Assembly (NCBI RefSeq): GCF_000297395.2 | Contig: NZ_HF570108.1 | Span: 819,685-883,684, forward strand | DNA: 64,000 nt | Direction of reading: 5' to 3' | From: Micromonospora lupini str. Lupac 08 | GTDB lineage: Bacteria; Actinomycetota; Actinomycetes; Mycobacteriales; Micromonosporaceae | Shown here: piece by piece, positions 34,620 through 43,346 of the stretch | Layout: every line of letters begins with the position of its first letter | Position numbering within the stretch: position 1 is the first letter of the stretch | Program-made: the position numbers and the translations under genes | Notes under the pieces: generated by a model | The model's input: only the letters and a program-made list of their open reading frames with translations | Told to the model about the DNA's origin: nothing | Databases searched by the model: none

Positions 34620-36254
34620 TCAGCGCCGTTCCAACCAGGCGGCCGCGTCGACGGGCAGCAGATGACCGGCGCCCTGTCCGGTGAGCGGCGCGCTGGCGAC
34701 GATCGGCTCGCCGTACCCGTCGATCAGCACCGGCGCTCCGCTGAGGTTGACCACGCAGGTCAGCACGTTGTCGCCGGCGGTGCGGGAGAAGGCCAGCACG
34801 CCCGGTCCACTCTCCAGCCAGGTGACCGGGCCGGCGCCGAGGGCCAGCGCCGGGTGGTCGTGTCGGATGCGCAGGGCGGCCCGGTACAGCTCCAGCGTCG
34901 AACCGGGCTGACCTGCCTGCGCGGCGACCGACAGGGCACGCCAGGTCGCCGGGGCGGGCAGCCAGCTCAGCTCGCTGCCGGCCGGCCCGAAGCCGTACGG
35001 CGCCAGCTCGCCGCCCCACGGAATGGGCACCCGGCAGCCGTCGCGGCTCTCGCCGGTCCGCAGGAACGCCGGGTCCTGGCGCAGCTCGTCGGGGAGGTCG
35101 AGAACCTCGGGCAGCCCCAACTCCTCGCCCTGGTAGAGGTAGGCGCAGCCGGGGAGGGCGAGCATCAGCAGGCTGGCGGCCCGGGCGCGGCGCAGCCCTT
35201 CGACGCCGTCGCCGTACCGGGTGACGTGCCGCTGCTTGTCGTGGTTGGACAGCACCCAGGTGGTGGGCGCGCCGACAACTGTCGCCTCGGACAGCGCGGT
35301 GTCGATCACCTTGCGGAACGAGTCGGCCGACCAGGTGGCGTCGAGGAAGTCGAAGCTGAACGCCTGGTGCAGCTCGTCCGGGCCGATGTAGCGGGCCAGC
35401 CGCTGCGGGGTCTCGGCCCACGCCTCGGCGACCGCCATCCGAGCACCGGGGTAGCTGTCCAGGATGGGCCGCCACGCGCGGTAGATCTCGTGCACCTCGT
35501 CCTGGTCGAAGTAGGGCAGGCGGGCCTTGCCGAGCAGGTCGACCTGGCGCTGCCCGGTCGTCATCGTGCTGAAGCCGACGTCCGGCAGCCCCTCGGCCTT
35601 GATCATGCCGTGGGCCACGTCGACGCGGAAGCCGTCCACGCCCCGGTCCAGCCAGAACCGCAGGACGTCCTCGAACTCGGCGCGGACCTGCGGGTGCCGC
35701 CAGTTCAGATCCGGCTGGGCGGGGTCGAACAGGTGCAGGTACCACTGACCGTCGTCGATCCGGGTCCAGGCCGGGCCGCCGAAGATGCTCTCCCAGTCGT
35801 TGGGGGGCAGCTCGCCGTGCGCGCCCCGGCCCTCGGCGAAGAGGTAGCGGGAGCGTTCGGGCGAGCCGGGACCGGCGGCGAGGGCGTCGGTGAACCAGCG
35901 GTGCGCGCTCGAGGTGTGGTTGGGCACCAGGTCGACGATGATCCGCAGGCCGAGGGCGTGCGCGTCGCTGATCATCGTGTCGAAGTCGGTGAGGGTGCCG
36001 AAGAGGGGGTCGACGTCGCGGTAGTCGGCGACGTCGTACCCGCCGTCGACCATCGGGGAGGTGTAGAAGGGAGTCAGCCAGAGCGCGTCCACGCCGAGGT
36101 CCCGCAGGTACGGCAGCCGCTCCCGGATGCCCGCGAGGTCGCCGACGCCGTCACCGTCGCTGTCGGCGAAGCTGCGCACGTAGACCTGGTAGACGACCGC
36201 GGAGCGCCACCAGTCGTCGTCGGTGCGGGGCGGGGTGGTGGCGCTGACGGTCAT
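34620..36254 (-). CDS. GH13 alpha-glucosidase
   Basis: A 544-residue TIM-barrel glycoside hydrolase, cytoplasmic (no signal peptide), that hydrolyses alpha-1,4 or alpha-1,6 glucosides brought in by the neighbouring transporter. Conserved regions: VDLVPNHTS (region I), DGFRVDVAHG (region II, Asp nucleophile), VAEAWAE (region III, acid/base Glu) and LSNHDKQRH (region IV), plus QPDLNW. It lies downstream of a lacI-type gene on the same strand. CTTGCAG-like elements lie 65-90 bases upstream. Substrate preference between maltose and isomaltose cannot be fixed. Confidence 0.94.
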   Translation of the reverse strand: MTVSATTPPRTDDDWWRSAVVYQVYVRSFADSDGDGVGDLAGIRERLPYLRDLGVDALWLTPFYTSPMVDGGYDVADYRDVDPLFGTLTDFDTMISDAHALGLRIIVDLVPNHTSSAHRWFTDALAAGPGSPERSRYLFAEGRGAHGELPPNDWESIFGGPAWTRIDDGQWYLHLFDPAQPDLNWRHPQVRAEFEDVLRFWLDRGVDGFRVDVAHGMIKAEGLPDVGFSTMTTGQRQVDLLGKARLPYFDQDEVHEIYRAWRPILDSYPGARMAVAEAWAETPQRLARYIGPDELHQAFSFDFLDATWSADSFRKVIDTALSEATVVGAPTTWVLSNHDKQRHVTRYGDGVEGLRRARAASLLMLALPGCAYLYQGEELGLPEVLDLPDELRQDPAFLRTGESRDGCRVPIPWGGELAPYGFGPAGSELSWLPAPATWRALSVAAQAGQPGSTLELYRAALRIRHDHPALALGAGPVTWLESGPGVLAFSRTAGDNVLTCVVNLSGAPVLIDGYGEPIVASAPLTGQGAGHLLPVDAAAWLERR

Positions 36255-36318
36255 TGGTGATGTTTCCCCGTCTGTCTCGGGCTCGGGCGCGGCTGCCTGA
36301 GCAATATGCCGCCCGCCT

Positions 36319-36344
36319 CTGCAAGAGTCAAGCAGATCTTGCGT
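36319..36344. promoter_or_regulatory. LacI/MalR-like half-sites before the glucosidase gene
   Basis: CTGCAAG (36319-36325) and CTTGCGT (36338-36344) are inverted half-sites resembling CTTGCAG motifs known from Streptomyces maltose and amylase promoters. They overlap the 3' end of the lacI-type gene, which stops at 36328. Confidence 0.45.
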
Positions 36345-37374
36345 AAGGAAACCGCACGGCGGCCGGTGCGACAGCGGTCGAGCCCCGCGCGACCAGTTCG
36401 GGGCGGAACAGGTACTCCGAGTGCGGGGCGCCGTGCCCGTTGATCTCGTCCACCAGGGCGCGGACCGCCGCCACCGCCATGGCGGTGACCGGCTGTCGCA
36501 CGGTGGTCAGCGGCGGGTCGGTGAAGGCCATCAACGGTGAGTCGTCGTAGCCGACCACGGACAGGTCGCCCGGAACGCTCAGACCGCGGTGCCGGGCGGC
36601 CCGCACCGCGCCGAGCGCCATCAGGTCGGAGCCGCAGACCAGGCCGGTGACGCCCCGGTCGAGCAGTCGGCCGGCCGCCGCCTCGCCACCCTCCACACCG
36701 AACAGCGTCAACTCGGCCAGCGGGCCGAGGTCGGCCTCGGCGACGCCGGCCAGCCGGGTCATCGCCGCCCGCCAGCCGGCCACCCTGCGCTGCACCGGCA
36801 CGAACCGGTCCGGGCCGGTGATCAGGCCGATCCGGCGGTGCCCGAGCGCCACGAGGTGGGCCACTGCCAGGTCGGCGGCCTCCCGGTCGTCGCAGGAGAC
36901 GAAGGGGGCGCCGATGCCGGGGACGTACCCGTTGATCATTACGACCGGCAGCGGCCGGGCGATGAGCGCCCGGTAGCGGTCGTGGTTGGCGGCGGTGTCG
37001 GCGTGCAGGCCGGAGACGAAGACGATCCCGGAGACCTGCCGGTCCAGCAGCATCTCCACGTATTCGTCCTCGGTCACGCCGCCGGCGGTCTGGGTGCAGA
37101 GCACCGGAGTGAACCCGCTCTGCGCCAGCGTCGACTCGATGACCTGCGCGAACGCGGGGAAGATCGGGTTGTCCAGCTCGGGCACCACCAGGCCGACCAG
37201 GCCGGCGCTGCGCTTGCGCAGCCGGGCCGGTCGCTCGTAGCCGAGGACGTCGAGGGCGGTGAGGACGGCCTGTCGGGTCTCCGGGGCCACGCCGGGGCGG
37301 TCGTTGAGCACCCGCGACACCGTGGCCTCGCTGACTTCGGCCTGCTGGGCGATGTCGGACAGTCGAGCGCGCAT
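36328..37374 (-). CDS. LacI-family regulator, MalR-like
   Basis: A 348-residue repressor. The N-terminal helix-turn-helix ARLSDIAQQAEVSEATVSRVLN (about 3-24) is followed by the hinge and a periplasmic-binding-like effector domain (GLVVPELDNPIFPAF, VSCDDREAADLAVAHLVALGHRRIGLI, SVVGYDDSP). The sequence is divergent from malEFG and upstream of the glucosidase, so it most likely represses both until maltose or a related sugar is present. Palindromic GCAA/TTGC sites on both sides support this. Confidence 0.93.
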   Translation of the reverse strand: MRARLSDIAQQAEVSEATVSRVLNDRPGVAPETRQAVLTALDVLGYERPARLRKRSAGLVGLVVPELDNPIFPAFAQVIESTLAQSGFTPVLCTQTAGGVTEDEYVEMLLDRQVSGIVFVSGLHADTAANHDRYRALIARPLPVVMINGYVPGIGAPFVSCDDREAADLAVAHLVALGHRRIGLITGPDRFVPVQRRVAGWRAAMTRLAGVAEADLGPLAELTLFGVEGGEAAAGRLLDRGVTGLVCGSDLMALGAVRAARHRGLSVPGDLSVVGYDDSPLMAFTDPPLTTVRQPVTAMAVAAVRALVDEINGHGAPHSEYLFRPELVARGSTAVAPAAVRFPYARSA

Positions 37375-37394
37375 GGCGGCACTTTAGCCCACCG

Positions 37395-37448
37395 GCAAGT
37401 TCTTGCGGGGTGCTCTGCAAGCCCTTCCATTATCTGCAACGTCTTGCT
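37395..37448. promoter_or_regulatory. LacI-type operators in the lacI-malE divergent region
   Basis: GCAAGTTCTTGC (37395-37406) and GCAACGTCTTGC (37437-37448) agree at 10 of 12 positions. Between them CTGCAAG (37415-37421) gives another half-site, forming an inverted pair with CTTGCGG (37402-37408). The set lies between the divergent starts at 37374 and 37573. Confidence 0.55.
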
Positions 37449-37474
37449 AACGTCCCCGCAACATAGGCGAGCAG

Positions 37475-37495
37475 CGGCGCAGTATCGCTGCGCCG
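37475..37495 (+). promoter_or_regulatory. Hairpin in the malE leader
   Basis: CGGCGCAG (37475-37482) and CTGCGCCG (37488-37495) form a perfect 8-bp stem with loop TATCG, 78 bases before malE. It could stabilise the mRNA end. Confidence 0.45.
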
Positions 37496-37572
37496 ATTGG
37501 CAAAAACTTTCAGCTTTCCCACTGGCGGACCGTCCTTCCCCCGGCGGATCCGCCATGACGACAGGAGTACCG

Positions 37573-38823
37573 ATGCGCATCCGTACCGCGGGTGTGGTCG
37601 CCCTCTTCGCCCTGGCGCTCGCCGCCTCCGGCTGTGGTGGCGACAGCGACGAGCCGGCCGCGAAGGAATCCCCCAAGGCCGCCGGCGGCAAGCTGGTGAT
37701 CTGGGCGGACGACAAGCGCACGGCAGCCCTCAAGCCGTTCGCCGAGAAGTTCGGCCAGGAGAACGGCGTCACCGTCGAGGTCCAGGCCGTCCCGAACGAG
37801 GACCTCCAGAACAACTTCGTGACCGTGTCGAGCCAGGGCGGCGGCCCGGATGCGGTGATCGGGGCCCACGACTGGATTGGCAACCTGGTCCAGAACGGCG
37901 CCATCGACCCGGTGCAGCTGCCCGACGAGCAGAAGGCCGCGTTCAACGAGACCGCTGTCAAGGCCGTCACGTTCAACGGCCAGCTCTACGGCGTTCCCTA
38001 CGCCCAGGAGAACCTGGCGCTGATTCGCAACACCGACCTGGCCCCCGAGGCGCCGAAGACGATCGAGGACCTGGTCGCCACCGGCAAGCAGCTCAAGGCG
38101 CAGAAGAAGGTCACCGAGACGCTCTGCCTGCAGGTCGGCCAGAAGGGCGACGCGTACCATATTTACCCGCTGTACGCCTCGGCCGGCGGTTATCTCTTCG
38201 GAACCACCGCGAACGGCGACTACGATCCGAAGGACCTGGGCGTGGGCAAGCCGGAGTCGATCGCCGCGTTCAAGAAGATCGCCGCGCTCGGCGAGAAGGG
38301 CGAGGGCGTGCTGAAGCGCTCGATCGCCGACACCAACTCGACCGCAACCTTCACCGGCAAGAAGTGCGCCTTCCTGGTCTCCGGGCCGTGGGCCATCGCC
38401 GACGTGAAGAAGGCCGGCATCACGTACGACGTCTCCGCCGTTCCCGGCTTCGCCGGCGGCAAGGCCGCTGCGCCGTTCGTGGGCGTCCAGTCCTTCTACG
38501 TGGCCGCCAAGGGCAAGAACAAGGCTCTCGCTCAGGAGTTCGTCGCCAACTACGTCACCAGGCCGGAGCTGGCCGTGGCGCTCTACCAGGCCGACCCGCG
38601 CCCGCCGGCGCTGACCGCGGCGCTGGACCAGGTCAAGGGCAGCGACCCGGACCTGGCCAAGTTCGTCGAGGCCGGCAAGAACGGTCAGGTGCTCCCGGCA
38701 ATCCCGGCCATGGCCGCGATCTGGGACCCGTTCGGCAAGGCAGAGGCAGCCGTCATCGGCGGCGCCGACCCGACCAGCACGGTCACCGCGGCCGGCAAGA
38801 CGATCGCCGGTTCGATCAAGTAA
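37573..38823 (+). CDS. malE: Maltose/maltodextrin ABC transporter substrate-binding lipoprotein
   Basis: A 416-residue family 1 solute-binding protein. The signal peptide ends in a lipobox LAASGC (Cys about 21), so it is anchored outside the membrane. The mature part has the typical KLVIWADDKR opening, VIGAHDWIGNLV (about 97) and FPG-like SGPWAIADVKKAGI (about 274). AGGAG precedes ATG 37573. It overlaps malF by one base (TAATG). Specificity for maltose is inferred from the glucosidase and LacI neighbours. Confidence 0.93.
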   Translation: MRIRTAGVVALFALALAASGCGGDSDEPAAKESPKAAGGKLVIWADDKRTAALKPFAEKFGQENGVTVEVQAVPNEDLQNNFVTVSSQGGGPDAVIGAHDWIGNLVQNGAIDPVQLPDEQKAAFNETAVKAVTFNGQLYGVPYAQENLALIRNTDLAPEAPKTIEDLVATGKQLKAQKKVTETLCLQVGQKGDAYHIYPLYASAGGYLFGTTANGDYDPKDLGVGKPESIAAFKKIAALGEKGEGVLKRSIADTNSTATFTGKKCAFLVSGPWAIADVKKAGITYDVSAVPGFAGGKAAAPFVGVQSFYVAAKGKNKALAQEFVANYVTRPELAVALYQADPRPPALTAALDQVKGSDPDLAKFVEAGKNGQVLPAIPAMAAIWDPFGKAEAAVIGGADPTSTVTAAGKTIAGSIK

Positions 38824-40463
38824 TGAGCGCACCGCTGTCCGGCCCGGGGCCTGCCCAGCAGGTCCCGGGCCGGGGGCCCGTCCGCACCGGGTCCCCACGC
38901 ACGTCCCGTACCGCGCGGAACCACGCGCCGATCACCGCGGCCGGCCTCGCCGCGAAGGTGATCCTGCTCGGCCTGGTTGCCGGGATCGCGATCTGGGCGG
39001 CGTTCCCGCTCGTGGAGGCCGAGAAATGGGTCGGGCTGGTGGTGCTGGCACTGACCACCGCCGCACTGTTCTATCTGTACCTGGGCCGCCGGCACGTGCC
39101 GGCGAAGTACCTCGTCCCGGGCACGCTCTTCCTGATCGCCTTCCAGATCGTGCCCGTGCTCTACACCGCGAGCACGGCCTTCACCAACTTCGGCGACGGC
39201 CACCGCGGCAGCAAGGACGACGCGATCGTCGCGATCCAGAGTTCCTCGGTCAAACAGGTCCCGGGCTCCGCCCAGTACCCGTTGTCGGTCGCCACCAAGG
39301 GCGACCCGGCCACCGGCGCCCTGGTCTTCCTGATCACCGACCCGGAGACCGGCGCGGTCTCGGTCGGCGACAGCGAGGGACTGCGCCCGCTCGACCCCGG
39401 CGCGGCCACCATCGCCCCCGGTGGGAAGGTCACCGCGGCTGACGGCTACACCGTGCTGAACTTCGGTCAGGCCAGCGCTCGCAGCAAGGACATCACCGAC
39501 CTGGTGGTGCCGACCGCTGGCGGCGCGCTGCGCTCGTCCGGCCTGTCCCGGGCGTACGAGGGCAAGGCCGTCCGGGCGTACGACCGGGGCTGCGACTGCG
39601 TCAAGGACAGCGACAGTGGCAAGACCTGGACGGCGGACAGTGCGCTCGGCGCGTTCGTCTCCGCCGACGGGGAGCGGTTGGCCCAGGGTTGGAAGGTGAA
39701 CGTCGGGCTGTCCAACTTCACCCGGGTGCTCACCGACGAGCGGATCTCCGGGCCGTTCCTCGGCACGCTGATCTGGAACTTCGCCTTTGCGATCGGCTCC
39801 ACCGGCGGCACGTTCATCCTCGGCATGCTGATCGCGCTCGCGCTGCACTCGCCCCGGATGCGGGGCACCAACCTCTACCGGATGTTGCTGATCCTGCCGT
39901 ACGCCATGCCGTCCTTCGCGATGCTGCTGGTCTGGCGAGACATGTTCAACACCGACTTCGGGCTGATCAACAACCTGTTCGGGCTCAGCGTCGACTGGTT
40001 CGGGCAGGACTGGTCGGCCCGCGCCGCGGTGATCCTGGTGCAGCTCTGGCTCGGCTACCCGTACATGTTCCTGGTGGCCACCGGCGCGCTGCAGGCCATC
40101 CCGCGGGAGTTGACCGAGGCCAGCTCGGTCGACGGGGCGTCCCCCTGGCAGTCGTTCAAGGCGGTCACCCTGCCACTGCTCCTGGTCGCGCTCTCGCCGC
40201 TGTTGATCTCGTCGTTCGCGTTCAACTTCAACAACTTCAACGCGATCTACCTGACCACCGAGGGCGCGCCGTTCCCGGCGGACAACTCCAGCAACGGAGC
40301 CACCGACCTGCTGATCACCTACACGTACCGGCTGGCGTTCGGTGGACAGGCCGCACAGTTCGGCTTCGCCGCGGCGATCTCGCTGTTCATCTTCGCCATC
40401 GTCGCGGTGGTGTCGGCGATCAGCTTCCGGCGGACCCGCCAACAGGAGGAGGTGTACGCATGA
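38823..40463 (+). CDS. malF: Maltose ABC transporter permease MalF
   Basis: A 546-residue membrane subunit. After a disordered N-terminus come helices at about 40-60, 65-82 and 92-112, then a long extracytoplasmic domain of about 180 residues (about 115-300), comparable with the MalF P2 loop, then the core permease helices and the EAA loop ELTEASSVDGA (about 422), the contact site for the ATPase. Ends in a cytoplasmic tail overlapping malG by 4 bases (ATGA). Confidence 0.94.
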   Translation: MSAPLSGPGPAQQVPGRGPVRTGSPRTSRTARNHAPITAAGLAAKVILLGLVAGIAIWAAFPLVEAEKWVGLVVLALTTAALFYLYLGRRHVPAKYLVPGTLFLIAFQIVPVLYTASTAFTNFGDGHRGSKDDAIVAIQSSSVKQVPGSAQYPLSVATKGDPATGALVFLITDPETGAVSVGDSEGLRPLDPGAATIAPGGKVTAADGYTVLNFGQASARSKDITDLVVPTAGGALRSSGLSRAYEGKAVRAYDRGCDCVKDSDSGKTWTADSALGAFVSADGERLAQGWKVNVGLSNFTRVLTDERISGPFLGTLIWNFAFAIGSTGGTFILGMLIALALHSPRMRGTNLYRMLLILPYAMPSFAMLLVWRDMFNTDFGLINNLFGLSVDWFGQDWSARAAVILVQLWLGYPYMFLVATGALQAIPRELTEASSVDGASPWQSFKAVTLPLLLVALSPLLISSFAFNFNNFNAIYLTTEGAPFPADNSSNGATDLLITYTYRLAFGGQAAQFGFAAAISLFIFAIVAVVSAISFRRTRQQEEVYA

Positions 40464-41389
40464 CCACGCTCACCGGCGCCACCGTCACGGGTGGCGCGAA
40501 CGGCCCGGCGGCGGTCGGCCACAACGCGGGGAGGCGGAGGAACCGCTGGTTCGCCCAGGTCGGCTGGCGGCATCTGGTCGGCGTGCTCGGCGTGCTGTTC
40601 AGTCTCTTTCCGCTGGTGTTCGTCGTGTCGGCGGCGCTCAATCCGCTCGGCACCCTGTCCTCCACCGAGTTGGTGCCGACCGGCGGGGTGTCGTTGGAGA
40701 ACTTCGGGGATCTGTTCGCGCGCACCGAGTTCGCCAACTGGTTCCTGAACTCGCTGCTCATCGCCGGTGGTGCCTCGTTCGCCTCAGTCTTTCTCTCCGC
40801 GCTCGCGGCGTACGCCTTCTCCCGGATGCGTTTCCAGGGACGACGGGTGGGGTTGCTGTCGTTGCTGTTGATCCAGATGTTTCCGCAGTTCCTGGCGATC
40901 GTGGCGATCTTCCTGATCTTCGGCACGATCACGGACCTGTGGCCGGCGATCGGCTTCAACACCCCGTGGGGCCTGCTGCTGCTCTACATGGGTGGCGCGC
41001 TGGGCGTGAACACCTGGCTGATGAAGGGCTTCTTCGACACGCTGCCCCGGGAGTTGGACGAGTCGGCCACCGTGGACGGCGCGTCGCACGCGCAGGTCTT
41101 CTTCCGGATCCTGCTGCCGTTGGTGGCGCCGATCCTCGCGGTGACCGGGCTGCTCGCCTTCATCAACACCATCAACGAGTTCCTGATGGCGAGCGTCTTC
41201 CTCACCGACACGGACGCCAAGACCCTCGCGGTCGGCATGCGAGGCATGTTGCAGGGCGGCGAGCGGAACACCAACTTCGGGATCTTCGCCGCCGGCACCC
41301 TGCTCACCGCGATCCCCACCGTGCTGGTGTTCCAGTTCCTCCAACGCTTCATCGTCTCCGGCCTCACCAGCGGCGCCGTCAAGGGCTGA
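40460..41389 (+). CDS. malG: Maltose ABC transporter permease MalG
   Basis: A 309-residue permease with six helices and the EAA motif ELDESATVDGASHAQVFFRI (about 202-221). It pairs with MalF. GAGGAGG precedes ATG 40460. No ATPase gene follows; in Streptomyces such sugar systems use a shared ATPase (MsiK) encoded elsewhere, which is the likely situation here. Confidence 0.95.
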   Translation: MTTLTGATVTGGANGPAAVGHNAGRRRNRWFAQVGWRHLVGVLGVLFSLFPLVFVVSAALNPLGTLSSTELVPTGGVSLENFGDLFARTEFANWFLNSLLIAGGASFASVFLSALAAYAFSRMRFQGRRVGLLSLLLIQMFPQFLAIVAIFLIFGTITDLWPAIGFNTPWGLLLLYMGGALGVNTWLMKGFFDTLPRELDESATVDGASHAQVFFRILLPLVAPILAVTGLLAFINTINEFLMASVFLTDTDAKTLAVGMRGMLQGGERNTNFGIFAAGTLLTAIPTVLVFQFLQRFIVSGLTSGAVKG

Positions 41390-41455
41390 GCCTTCGACGC
41401 GCCGACCGGTCGACCCCCTACTACGAACTGTCGTTGATGGGGGAGGATGGGCGGC

Positions 41456-41803
41456 GTGGAAGCACTGCGACTCATCCTCCTCTATGTCCATCTGATCGGC
41501 TTCGCCCTGCTGCTCGGCGGCTCGATCGCCCAGTACGCGAGCGGCAAACTGCGGATCAACGCCGCCATGCTCTGGGGCGCCGTGATCCAGCTGCTCACCG
41601 GGCTCGGTCTCTCCGCCCCGCTGCGCGGCGGTGGTGACGACGAGCCGGCGCCCGCCAAACTTGTGACGAAGTTGGTGATCGCGCTGCTGATCTTCGTCAT
41701 GGTCTTCTTCTCCCGGAAGCGGGACGTGGTCAACCGCGGCCACTTCCTCGCAATCGTCGGCCTGACCCTGGTCAACGCGGCGGTGGCGGTCTTTTGGCGG
41801 TAG
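41456..41803 (+). CDS. Small four-helix membrane protein, function unknown
   Basis: A 115-residue protein with four hydrophobic helices (about 3-25, 33-52, 68-85, 92-112) and short charged connections; LILLYVHLIGFALLLGGSIAQY opens it. Such proteins recur in actinobacteria without known function. GGGGGAGG lies about 9 bases before GTG 41456, which I prefer over ATG 41447. It stands alone between malG and the nucleoside-transport operon. Confidence 0.8.
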   Translation: MEALRLILLYVHLIGFALLLGGSIAQYASGKLRINAAMLWGAVIQLLTGLGLSAPLRGGGDDEPAPAKLVTKLVIALLIFVMVFFSRKRDVVNRGHFLAIVGLTLVNAAVAVFWR

Positions 41804-42063
41804 CGTCCGAGGAGGGGGTCGACCCCCGGAAACCGGACGTTAGCGACGCCTGGGCGCTCGGTTAGCAGCACAAAGAGTGATGTGCCCCACGCAAGGGTTA
41901 CACCCGGGTAACAGGCGCTCAACAGTCGTGCACGATTGTCGGCCGGTGGGTGGGCGCGGGCGTACGCTCCCGTCCGTAACGTGGGACAGCCGGCGGCACA
42001 CCCGCAGGTCGGCTGATGGGCTGCCACCGCACTAGGCGCGGTGTGCAATGGGAAGGAGACGTC
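41804..42063 (+). promoter_or_regulatory. Promoter region of the nucleoside uptake operon
   Basis: No gene. GTTACACCCGGGTAAC (41896-41911) is a near-palindrome with GTTAC/GTAAC ends, a possible operator. A short TACGCT near 41963 may be a -10 box. I looked for a purine riboswitch fold and did not recognise one. Confidence 0.4.
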
Positions 42064-43152
42064 TTGCGCTCGGTGCGTGGGATGCGGATCGCCTCGATCT
42101 TCGCGGTGGGTGGGCTCGTGCTGAGCGCCGCCTCCGCTTGTGGCGAGGCCCCCGATGATGACAAGAACGCCGGCAGCGGTGCCAAGAAGTACAGCGCCTG
42201 CATGGTGACCGACGTTGGCGGCATCGACGACAAGTCGTTCAACACCTCCGCCTGGAAGGGCCTGCAGGAGGCCAAGGCCGCCAACGACAACATCGACATC
42301 AAGTTCGTCGCGTCGAAGGCCGAGGCCGACTACGAGCCGAACCTGACGCAGTTCGTCAACCAGAAGTGCGACTTCATCCTGGCCGTCGGCGGCCTGATGG
42401 CGAACGCGACCTCGAAGATCGCCAAGGCGAACCCGAACCAGCAGTTCGGCATCGTCGACGCCAACCCGGGTGACGCCAACGTCTACCCGATGCAGTTCGA
42501 CACCGCCCAGGCCGCGTTCCAGGCCGGCTACCTGGCCGCCGGGATGAGCAAGAGCGGCAAGGTGGGCACCTACGGTGGTCTGCCGATCCCGCCGGTGACG
42601 ATCTTCATGGACGGCTTCGTCGACGGCGTGGCGTACTACAACACCACCAAGAAGAAGAACGTCCAGGCGCTCGGCTGGAACAAGGAGACCCAGAAGGGCT
42701 CCTTCACCAACGACTTCGCCAAGCAGGACGAGGGCAAGAAGGTCTCCGACGCGCTGGTCGCCCAGGGCGCGGACATCATCATGCCGGTCGCCGGCGGCTC
42801 CGGCCTCGGCACCACCTCCGCGGCCAAGGCGTCGGGTGGCAAGTACAACACCATCTGGGTGGACGTCGACGGCTGCGAGAGCACCCCGGACTGCGCCGCG
42901 ATCATCACCACCGTGGTCAAGAACATCCCGGAGGCCGTCAAGGAGGCCGTGCTCAAGGCCGCCGGTGGCGAGAAGCTGCAGGCCAAGCCGGGCTTCGTCG
43001 GCACCCTTGCCAACACCGGTGTCTCGATCGCCCCGTTCCACGACTTCGAGAGCAAGGTTCCGGCCGAGCTGAAGACCGAGGTCGACAAGATCAAGGCGGA
43101 CATCGCCGCCGGCACCATCACCGTCACCTCGAAGGCCCAGCCGACCAAGTGA
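42064..43152 (+). CDS. BMP-family nucleoside-binding lipoprotein
   Basis: A 362-residue Med/BmpA-type binding protein. The signal peptide ends in the lipobox LSAASAC (Cys about 26). YSACMVTDVGGIDDKSFNTSAWKGLQEA (about 41) is the family signature, and VDVDGCESTPDCA (about 261) carries a Cys pair. Relatives PnrA/BmpA bind purine and other nucleosides. GGAAGGAG is 8 bases before TTG 42064, so I take TTG as the start; ATG 42082 is too far from it. First gene of an uptake operon, separated from the ATPase gene by a strong hairpin, which would give the binding protein higher expression. Confidence 0.92.
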   Translation: MRSVRGMRIASIFAVGGLVLSAASACGEAPDDDKNAGSGAKKYSACMVTDVGGIDDKSFNTSAWKGLQEAKAANDNIDIKFVASKAEADYEPNLTQFVNQKCDFILAVGGLMANATSKIAKANPNQQFGIVDANPGDANVYPMQFDTAQAAFQAGYLAAGMSKSGKVGTYGGLPIPPVTIFMDGFVDGVAYYNTTKKKNVQALGWNKETQKGSFTNDFAKQDEGKKVSDALVAQGADIIMPVAGGSGLGTTSAAKASGGKYNTIWVDVDGCESTPDCAAIITTVVKNIPEAVKEAVLKAAGGEKLQAKPGFVGTLANTGVSIAPFHDFESKVPAELKTEVDKIKADIAAGTITVTSKAQPTK

Positions 43153-43214
43153 CACCCGGCCGGCTCCTCCGGTGAGATCATCGCAGGGGCGGCGGGGGAC
43201 AGGTACGACCGATC

Positions 43215-43262
43215 CGGCCGCTCCGGTGCCACGGGTGACCACCCGTGGGGCCGGAGCGGCCG
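43215..43262 (+). terminator. Strong two-stage hairpin after the binding-protein gene
   Basis: CGGCCGCTCCGG (43215-43226) pairs with CCGGAGCGGCCG (43251-43262); inside, CCACGGGT (43229-43236) pairs with ACCCGTGG (43241-43248) around GACC. No T run. Likely partial terminator or mRNA 3' stabiliser. Confidence 0.7.
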
Positions 43263-43310
43263 ATCGCGCGCCACGGTGACCGGCCTGGTCCGGCCCGGTC
43301 GACCGGCAGC

Positions 43311-43316
43311 TACGCT
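43311..43316 (+). promoter_or_regulatory. -10 box before the nucleoside ABC ATPase gene
   Basis: TACGCT would start transcription near 43323, leaving a short leader with AGGAGG (43336-43341) before the CTG start at 43347. Confidence 0.45.
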
Positions 43317-43346
43317 GCACCATCGCTCGCACTCCAGGAGGTTGCG

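Noticed and set aside
41804-42063. Purine or other riboswitch before the nucleoside-binding lipoprotein gene
   Set aside because: No recognisable conserved core or expression platform; only a near-palindrome is seen.
43245-43346. GTG 43245 as start of the transporter ATPase
   Set aside because: The codon lies inside a strong hairpin, has no ribosome binding site, and the extra 34 residues do not fit the family; AGGAGG points to CTG 43347.
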